From Spirochaetales bacterium (lineage in GTDB: Bacteria > Spirochaetota > Spirochaetia > DTKZ01), in contig JAITGB010000101.1 of NCBI GenBank assembly GCA_031280945.1, positions 1 to 10,119 of the forward strand: 10,119 bases of DNA. The letters run 5' to 3'. Under the pieces are notes generated by a model. That model was not told where the DNA came from, did no database searches, and saw only the letters and a program-made list of their open reading frames with translations. Position numbers and translations under genes: made by a program. Below are positions 6,012 through 10,119 of this stretch, piece after piece. How positions within the stretch are numbered: position 1 is the stretch's first letter; the number at the start of each line of letters is the position of its first letter.

Positions 6012-6034
6012 AAACTTACCAATAGCAGGAAAAA

Positions 6035-6727
6035 CTAAAACCCTTCCTTAAGCGATTCTTTTACACGCTCGCGCGCGGTCTTCTCGTTTTCAGTCTTGGG
6101 TTTTTCCGTGGACTCAGCGCCGGCAAGGGCATCCTGAATCATCTTGTCCAAAGTCGTGCGCGGAATCGTATACAGCGCGAGATAAGTAAAACCATCCTTG
6201 TCTTTGTTGCCGTCCTCTTTGTAGTACCGCATTTGAACCCAGTAGTTATCTCTCTGCCGAAAACCGGAGAACGAAGCGTCCGACAGACTCTTTACGGTGT
6301 TTTCCATATACGTACCAAGCTCGTTTATATCGCCCGCCGCCGCTCCAGCAAACTTGGCCTGCACCCTCGTCTTAACCTGTCCCGCGATTTCCGCGCCCGC
6401 GGTAAAATTTTTCGTCCACAGCTCCGCGCCCTGAAGGTTCTGCGCTACAGGAGACTCAAACTTGAAAGCATAATCGTTCTTGTACTTGTCCAGAGCTTCA
6501 AGCTCGTCAATGTTCATTGTTACCCACTCAGGCGGCTGCGTTCCCCACTTGAAATTCTTGTGGTCAAGCATATCGGGCTTCTTCACAATAGGCTGAACAG
6601 CCTCAGGCTGTGCAGGCGAAACCGAAGAAGAGCCGCCGCCGCCGCCAACGCTGCCGCCGCTCGCGCATCCCGCGGCAAGGACTACCGCCAGAACCGCGAG
6701 AAAAATACCACACACGTTTTTTTTCAT
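6035..6727 (-). CDS. Putative lipoprotein with LPP20-like layout
   Basis: A 230-aa predicted lipoprotein. ATG 6727 is chosen because GGAGG lies 8 bases before it; a TTG at 6742 would place that site inside the gene. The signal peptide ends in LAAGC with Cys21 as lipid site, followed by a Gly/Ser-rich tether (22-38). The folded part runs from about 58 to 205: QPPEWV at 64-69, an alpha-rich stretch with GAEIAGQVKTRVQAKFAG (111-128), then NYWVQMRYY and FTYLALYTI strands. The pattern Pro-x-Trp, then a helix beginning with small residues, then strands recalls LPP20/FlgP-type proteins, but similarity is weak and I make no firm family call. The tail (206-230) is highly charged and helical. It is the last gene of the cassette, 89 bases after the LPP20-type gene. 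Confidence 0.82.
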   Translation of the reverse strand: MKKNVCGIFLAVLAVVLAAGCASGGSVGGGGGSSSVSPAQPEAVQPIVKKPDMLDHKNFKWGTQPPEWVTMNIDELEALDKYKNDYAFKFESPVAQNLQGAELWTKNFTAGAEIAGQVKTRVQAKFAGAAAGDINELGTYMENTVKSLSDASFSGFRQRDNYWVQMRYYKEDGNKDKDGFTYLALYTIPRTTLDKMIQDALAGAESTEKPKTENEKTARERVKESLKEGF

Positions 6728-6759
6728 AATTCTTTCCTCCAAAATAAAATGTTATTATG

Positions 6760-6776
6760 GGGTTTACGCAAAACCC
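6760..6776. repeat. 6-bp stem-loop in the gap before the 230-aa lipoprotein gene
   Basis: GGGTTT (6760-6765) and AAACCC (6771-6776) enclose ACGCA. It lies about 20 bases upstream of the ribosome site of the 230-aa lipoprotein gene and beside the hairpin at 6786-6802. It is short and could be chance, but the pair recalls the chained hairpins of the 5815-6011 region. Confidence 0.4.
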
Positions 6777-6785
6777 TCAAAATCC

Positions 6786-6802
6786 GTCCGCTGCGGGCGG
6801 AC
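6786..6802. repeat. 6-bp GC-rich stem-loop just after the LPP20-type gene
   Basis: GTCCGC (6786-6791) and GCGGAC (6797-6802) enclose TGCGG. It starts 14 bases after the stop of the LPP20-type gene. On the minus strand it is followed by GGATTTTGAGGG, a poor T-run, so complete termination is unlikely. Processing or partial attenuation inside the cassette is possible. Confidence 0.45.
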
Positions 6803-6816
6803 TGTACAAAAAAATC

Positions 6817-7854
6817 TCACTGGCCCGTAACAACCAGCTTTAAATAGTTGTTAAGCCCGTCCACAAGTTCCTTGTTCAAGGCTTTCTCCGCCTCCCTGTA
6901 TGCGAAAGCCGCAGCCTGATTCTCCGTTGCCGCGTTCTGCCGCGCCCGCTTGCTAAAAGTCGCAATGGCCGCGCCTGCTTCGTTGTACAGGGAAATGTTT
7001 GCCATCCACTCCACCGATTTGAACTGGGGATTAACCGTAACCGGTTCTACAGACCAGGAACCTTTTACGGAAAGCCGCCCGTCCGCCTTGTACGATAAAA
7101 ACACGCTTTCAAGAGCTTTTTTCACAATCCCCATAAGCCTTTTATCCTCATCGCCGGTTATATCTATCGCGCAGGTAAGGCGGGAAGCCTCACGGTCGCG
7201 GGACGCGGCGATTTTTGTCAGGTCCAAAAGAGCTTCAAACGGACGGGCCGTATTCACATGGATAATGTGGAGCTGGCTCAAAAGCCGCTCCGCGTTCAGC
7301 CCCACATTGTAGGCGGCGTCGTAAAAAGCGTACCGCTTGAGAGAACCCGAAGCGGAGGCTGCTCTGCCCGAAAAATCATCGACTTTTGCCAGGTCTTTTT
7401 GAATCAGGCTCCGGTAAATCGCCGCAGTGGGCTCCCTTTCAAGGAACGCCGCCACATGAACCGTGCCATTTTGGTCTGTGTAGGGGTCGGAAAACCTCAT
7501 GTTGACAAACTGGCCGCTTGCCTGCGTACCTACCGTTTGACTTACGGCCATCTCCGATTCACTGTAGGCTTTATCGCCCTTGACAAATTCCGCGTACTTC
7601 TGCTGCGCTACGGCGTCCACTTTTACCTTTACGCTAAAAAGCCTCGCAAGGCCGCCCGCAGCATCATCCTCCGCGCCTCTGCGGCTGGAACCCGAACCTG
7701 CGGCGGCCAAATACTTCGCATCGGGATACTCCGAAGCCATCTCCGTAAACCAGCGGGGAGGCGCGGACTGCGCATCAAGAGAAAACGCTCCCCCCAAAAG
7801 GAGGATGCAGGCCGCGGCCAGAGCCCTCCTGAAACCCACACTCTGCAGATACAT
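6817..7854 (-). CDS. LPP20-family exported protein
   Basis: A 345-aa secreted protein. A hydrophobic leader (residues 10-25) followed by SLDAQSAPP suggests cleavage by signal peptidase I near residue 28. A Cys at 16 preceded by LAAA could also be read as a lipobox, but too little hydrophobic core precedes it. Residues 32-145 show the LPP20 pattern: PPRWFTEM, then YLAAAGSGSSRRGAEDDAAG and LARLFSVKVKVDA, ending in a strand HVAAFLER. A second alpha/beta part (about 225-345) contains GRLSVKGSWSVEP and a long Ala-rich C-terminal helix (303-338). LPP20-type domains occur in Helicobacter Lpp20 and Vibrio/Campylobacter FlgP, all envelope proteins. The ATG has GAGG 5 bases upstream. Its neighbours, of COG3014 and LpoB types, suggest a joint envelope function. 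Confidence 0.85.
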   Translation of the reverse strand: MYLQSVGFRRALAAACILLLGGAFSLDAQSAPPRWFTEMASEYPDAKYLAAAGSGSSRRGAEDDAAGGLARLFSVKVKVDAVAQQKYAEFVKGDKAYSESEMAVSQTVGTQASGQFVNMRFSDPYTDQNGTVHVAAFLEREPTAAIYRSLIQKDLAKVDDFSGRAASASGSLKRYAFYDAAYNVGLNAERLLSQLHIIHVNTARPFEALLDLTKIAASRDREASRLTCAIDITGDEDKRLMGIVKKALESVFLSYKADGRLSVKGSWSVEPVTVNPQFKSVEWMANISLYNEAGAAIATFSKRARQNAATENQAAAFAYREAEKALNKELVDGLNNYLKLVVTGQ

Positions 7855-7879
7855 CTTTTCCTCTTTTCCTGTCTTTTTG

Positions 7880-7897
7880 GCCGCGCTCCCGCGCGGC
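7880..7897. repeat. Perfect 7-bp GC-only hairpin in the leader of the LPP20-type gene
   Basis: GCCGCGC (7880-7886) and GCGCGGC (7891-7897) enclose TCCC, the same loop as in the 14-bp hairpin at 5980-6011. It ends 25 bases before the ATG of the LPP20-type gene, close to its ribosome site. With the hairpin at 7908-7943 it fills most of the 97-base gap. Confidence 0.6.
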
Positions 7898-7907
7898 GCC
7901 GTAAACC

Positions 7908-7943
7908 CTCAAGACCGCCGCGCCAGGGCGCCGCGGTCTTGAG
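7908..7943. repeat. Long hairpin between the COG3014-type and LPP20-type genes
   Basis: An 11-bp perfect stem (CTCAAGACCGC at 7908-7918 with GCGGTCTTGAG at 7933-7943) encloses a further GCGC/GCGC stem (7920-7923/7928-7931) after one C-C mismatch, giving about 15 pairs in total. It begins 8 bases after the COG3014-type stop. No T-run follows on the minus strand (GGGTTTACGG), so a processing or mRNA-protection element fits better than a simple terminator. Confidence 0.7.
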
Positions 7944-7951
7944 TACCGGAT

Positions 7952-9448
7952 TTATTTTCTGTTGACGCTGACGGCTTCCACAAGGTTAAGGCCGCCTGCC
8001 TTGACTTCGACATTTTCCTTTTTGAAGGAATAGCCGTTACTGTATTTAACCGTGAGGGTATACGTACCGGGGTCAAGCGTAACGCCGCCCGCATACGCGT
8101 ACGCGGGGAAGTACCGTCCCATGCGCGTATCAGCCCCTTCCGTGGCGTTTATGGCCGCCATTCCTCCAGCAATCGCGGCGGTCTGGGCAAGAGCGTTACC
8201 CGATTTTTTTGCCGCGGCCTCAACCGCTATGCATTTTGCCGTAACGCGCAGGTAGGTTTTGAACAGCAGGCCCGGAAGTTTAGCGCGAAAAACGCCCTTG
8301 GTAACGGCAACCATATCTTCAAGAAGCTCAAGCTCAAAAGACGGGCCGTTCTCAACGCTGACGCTGATTTTGATGTTCTCCGGGGGTATGGTTCGCTCAA
8401 CCAGCGCGGGAACCAAAAGAGTAACCGGCCCTTTGGCGCCCACCAGGGGAAAAAGGGCGGCAGGAAGAGGCGCGGGAACTTCCACCTCCTGTTTGACAGG
8501 AGAGACGCCCGCGAAGGCCAGCACGTTGAGCCTCGCCTTTCCTCCGGGTACGGTAAGTTCTTCCGCGAGAGAGGCGGGAGGTGAGTTTTTGTAGATTTCC
8601 GGCGCGTCTTTATAGGCTTTGTTCAAATTGTCAAAGCTCACGCGAGAGCTGCCGGCATCGCCCTTGGCCCTGTAGGCGAGAGCCGCGAGGTAGTTAGCCA
8701 GGGCGGAGTTGGAAAACTCAACGGGCTTTTCCCCGGCGCCAAGCGCTTTATAGGCATTGGCCAGAATAGCGTTAAAGCCGCTTTTTACGCTGTCCATGAC
8801 CTGCCCTATGGCGGCGGCGAGGGCTCCGTCCTCCTCGCCCGCTCCATCTCCCGAATCAGCCGGGACGTCCAGGGATTTTCCCGCGGCGTCGCTGTAGGCG
8901 GTTATTTTTTCGCTTACGCTCCGCGCGAGGGCTATGCAGTTGTCGAGGTCTCCCTGCTGGTAGTAGTTAAGGGCGTTAAAAATCGTCAGGTATATATCTT
9001 CATATACTTCGCCCGCGTAATCTTTGGATTTATCGTTGACGATAAAAGTAAGAAGCGACTGCGCCTTGCTGCCCGCGGCGGCTTCTTCAATTTTCGTTTC
9101 GGCATCTTTCAGGCTTTCGGCGGAGGTTTTGAAATCCACCGGCCCTTTATCCGGCACGGCCTGTCCTTTCAGGGCCGCGTAGTGGGCGACCAGTCCCTTG
9201 TCAAGCAAAAGAGAAATCACGTCTCCGCCCGTAAAGCCGCCGGTTTCGTCCGCTTCGGCATCGTAAATCGGCTCACCGCCTTCGGCGAAGCTCCCGTCGA
9301 TTACAGTAAGCCCTTGCGCAAACTCATCATTCATCACCGCATCATCAAGCCGCGCATACGGATTACTTGACGAGCAGGACGCAAAAAGCCCTGCCAGCGC
9401 CAAAAAAAGGCACGCGCATAAATTCCTTTTCTTTTTGAAAATAGTCAC
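7952..9448 (-). CDS. COG3014-type lipoprotein
   Basis: A 498-aa predicted lipoprotein starting at GTG, with AGGAGG 9 bases upstream. The leader ends in LFASC, so Cys25 is the likely lipid site. The layout fits COG3014: an N-terminal Asp-rich start (YARLDDAVMNDEFAQ), a helical repeat-like core at about 77-185 (YAGEVYEDIYLTIFNALNYY, QQGDLDNCIALA) and again at 245-285 (YLAALAYRAKGDAGSS). A beta part follows with the hallmark AGVSPVKQEVEVP (313-325) and a final ADTRMGRYFPAY / LDPGTYTLTVKYSNG stretch (439-472). No enzymatic motif is visible. The function of COG3014 proteins is not established; they recur beside LpoB- and LPP20-type genes, which suggests a scaffold or partner role at the outer membrane or peptidoglycan. 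Residues 195-210 form an acidic, Gly-rich insert between helices. Confidence 0.85.
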   Translation of the reverse strand: MTIFKKKRNLCACLFLALAGLFASCSSSNPYARLDDAVMNDEFAQGLTVIDGSFAEGGEPIYDAEADETGGFTGGDVISLLLDKGLVAHYAALKGQAVPDKGPVDFKTSAESLKDAETKIEEAAAGSKAQSLLTFIVNDKSKDYAGEVYEDIYLTIFNALNYYQQGDLDNCIALARSVSEKITAYSDAAGKSLDVPADSGDGAGEEDGALAAAIGQVMDSVKSGFNAILANAYKALGAGEKPVEFSNSALANYLAALAYRAKGDAGSSRVSFDNLNKAYKDAPEIYKNSPPASLAEELTVPGGKARLNVLAFAGVSPVKQEVEVPAPLPAALFPLVGAKGPVTLLVPALVERTIPPENIKISVSVENGPSFELELLEDMVAVTKGVFRAKLPGLLFKTYLRVTAKCIAVEAAAKKSGNALAQTAAIAGGMAAINATEGADTRMGRYFPAYAYAGGVTLDPGTYTLTVKYSNGYSFKKENVEVKAGGLNLVEAVSVNRK

Positions 9449-9457
9449 TCTATTCTT

Positions 9458-9463
9458 CCTCCT
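9458..9463 (-). promoter_or_regulatory. Strong ribosome binding site for the GTG-started COG3014-type gene
   Basis: AGGAGG on the minus strand, 9 bases before GTG 9448, supports that unusual start codon; no ATG in frame is better placed. Just upstream lies a weak CCGCG/CGCGG inverted repeat (9478-9494, 7-nt loop) and an AT-only palindromic patch (9464-9478). Confidence 0.65.
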
Positions 9464-9510
9464 GAAAAATATATTTTCCGCGTTATACCCGCGGAGTTTT
9501 CCTGTTTTTA

Positions 9511-10119
9511 TCAGCGCTCGATAAAGTATTTGAGGTCGTTACACTCCCCGTCCCAGATGACTTTGCCAGTTTCAATGTTGGTGAGGTACGCATGAACAAA
9601 ATACGAACGGGTTGTAATTGCGCCTGCTTTTTCAACGATGCTTTTAACGGAGCCTGTCATCATCAGGTTGGCTCCTGTTTCGTTTCCCAGGGCCGATTGG
9701 GTGTCCTCGCTTGCGTTAAACTGCTGGTCCATGCGCTCGGCCCTCAGCTCTTCGCGGGCATCCGAGCTTGCCACAAACTCAAGTTTGCCGCTCCTTTTAA
9801 TAGCGGACTGCATATTGCTGGAAATTATGGTTGTATCCATGACTTCGCTGGAATCGTTTTTGAATTTGCCGACAATCACCGACGGCAGTTCGCCTTTGTG
9901 GCCCTGGGAAAACTGTTTGATGTACCTGTCCACCGCCGGGTAGTCAAGGGCCTGCTTCAAAAGGGTTTCACAGACGGTCCTCACGGAGGTATCGTTCCAG
10001 CGGCCTGTTATGTTGGTGGGGTCTTCGACTTTTTGGCCTGTTGTAACGTCGATGCGGCTCACTCTGGGGCCGGAAGCGCAGGCTCCCAGGCTGAGGAGTA
10101 CAAGACAAACCGCACAAAG
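9511..10119 (-). CDS. lpoB: LpoB-family lipoprotein (start beyond the window)
   Basis: At least 202 aa are visible and the frame stays open to the right edge. A GTG at 10062 is not the real start: upstream codons give the rest of a signal peptide, LVLLSLGAC, with a good lipobox and Cys at visible residue 14. The mature part matches LpoB (YcfM): LPSVIVGKFKNDSSEVMDT, a helix to IKRSGKLEFV, the charged REELRAERMDQQF stretch, GNETGANLMMTGSVKSI and the end AYLTNIETGKVIWDGECND. In E. coli LpoB crosses the periplasm to stimulate the peptidoglycan synthase PBP1b. The E. coli protein has a long flexible linker, while here about 60 residues separate the lipid site from the folded domain. Whether a PBP1b-like partner exists in this organism is not visible. 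It is the first visible gene of the cassette, 62 bases before the COG3014-type gene. Confidence 0.88.
   Translation of the reverse strand, partial: LCAVCLVLLSLGACASGPRVSRIDVTTGQKVEDPTNITGRWNDTSVRTVCETLLKQALDYPAVDRYIKQFSQGHKGELPSVIVGKFKNDSSEVMDTTIISSNMQSAIKRSGKLEFVASSDAREELRAERMDQQFNASEDTQSALGNETGANLMMTGSVKSIVEKAGAITTRSYFVHAYLTNIETGKVIWDGECNDLKYFIER

Larger units (their letters stand above)
5689..6034. other. 346-base intergenic control region between lipoprotein cassette and Ton operon
   Basis: This gap separates the stop of the 230-aa lipoprotein gene from the receptor start. Its right part (5815-6011) is a chain of five perfect hairpins. Its left part (5713-5803) is AT-rich and carries a tandem repeat of about 24 bp and a Fur-like palindrome. 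A small CCAC-AAG-GTGG stem at 5703-5713 would lie in the leader just before the receptor start. A promoter for the Ton operon should be here, but no convincing -35/-10 pair stands out. Open frames on the plus strand run through the hairpins and show no coding character. Confidence 0.65.

Noticed and set aside
5768..6051. Three overlapping small open frames on the plus strand in the intergenic region
   Set aside because: They run through perfect palindromes, have no ribosome site of note and encode Arg/Ala/Pro-rich low-complexity peptides.
7952..9448. COG3014-type gene as an enzyme or transporter
   Set aside because: There are no catalytic motifs and no membrane segments after the signal peptide; the helical and beta layout fits a structural lipoprotein.

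Overview
The window looks like chromosomal DNA of a spirochaete, most likely of the Treponema/Breznakiella type. This is inferred from the protein families and their combination: loosely conserved lipoboxes, a lipoprotein cassette of LpoB, COG3014 and LPP20 types, and a self-contained TonB system. It does not come from any marker gene. All ten supported genes lie on the minus strand and are read from right to left. Base composition is moderately GC-rich. I saw no tRNA, rRNA, CRISPR array, insertion sequence or phage gene.

Right half (about 6035-10119): four consecutive exported envelope proteins. In order of transcription they are an LpoB-family lipoprotein (its start lies beyond the right edge), a COG3014-type lipoprotein of 498 aa, an LPP20-type protein with a signal peptide, and a 230-aa lipoprotein with a faint LPP20-like layout. 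Gaps are 62, 97 and 89 bases, and the last two hold short-loop hairpins. The order LpoB/COG3014/LPP20 suggests a peptidoglycan- or outer-membrane-associated assembly, but no enzyme is encoded here.

Middle (5689-6034): a 346-base intergenic region. Next to the 230-aa lipoprotein gene it holds five successive perfect inverted repeats of unrelated sequence, with stems of 7-14 bp and loops of 3-4 nt. Next to the receptor gene it holds an AT-rich stretch with a tandem repeat of about 24 bp and a Fur-box-like palindrome. This is the probable control region of the downstream operon.

Left half (240-5688): a tight operon encoding a TonB-dependent outer-membrane receptor, a tryptophan-rich lipoprotein of unknown function, ExbB, two different ExbD proteins and TonB. 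Junctions are +1, +4, -4, -4 and -8 bases, so translation is probably coupled throughout. The products form a complete energised import system: ExbB/ExbD use the proton gradient, TonB transmits force across the periplasm, and the receptor takes up an unidentified ligand, probably helped by the unknown lipoprotein.

Left edge (1-239): non-coding DNA downstream of tonB with several inverted repeats, the best being a perfect 9-bp stem at the window border. The most interesting material is the hairpin cluster, the unknown lipoprotein embedded in the Ton operon, and the lipoprotein cassette.
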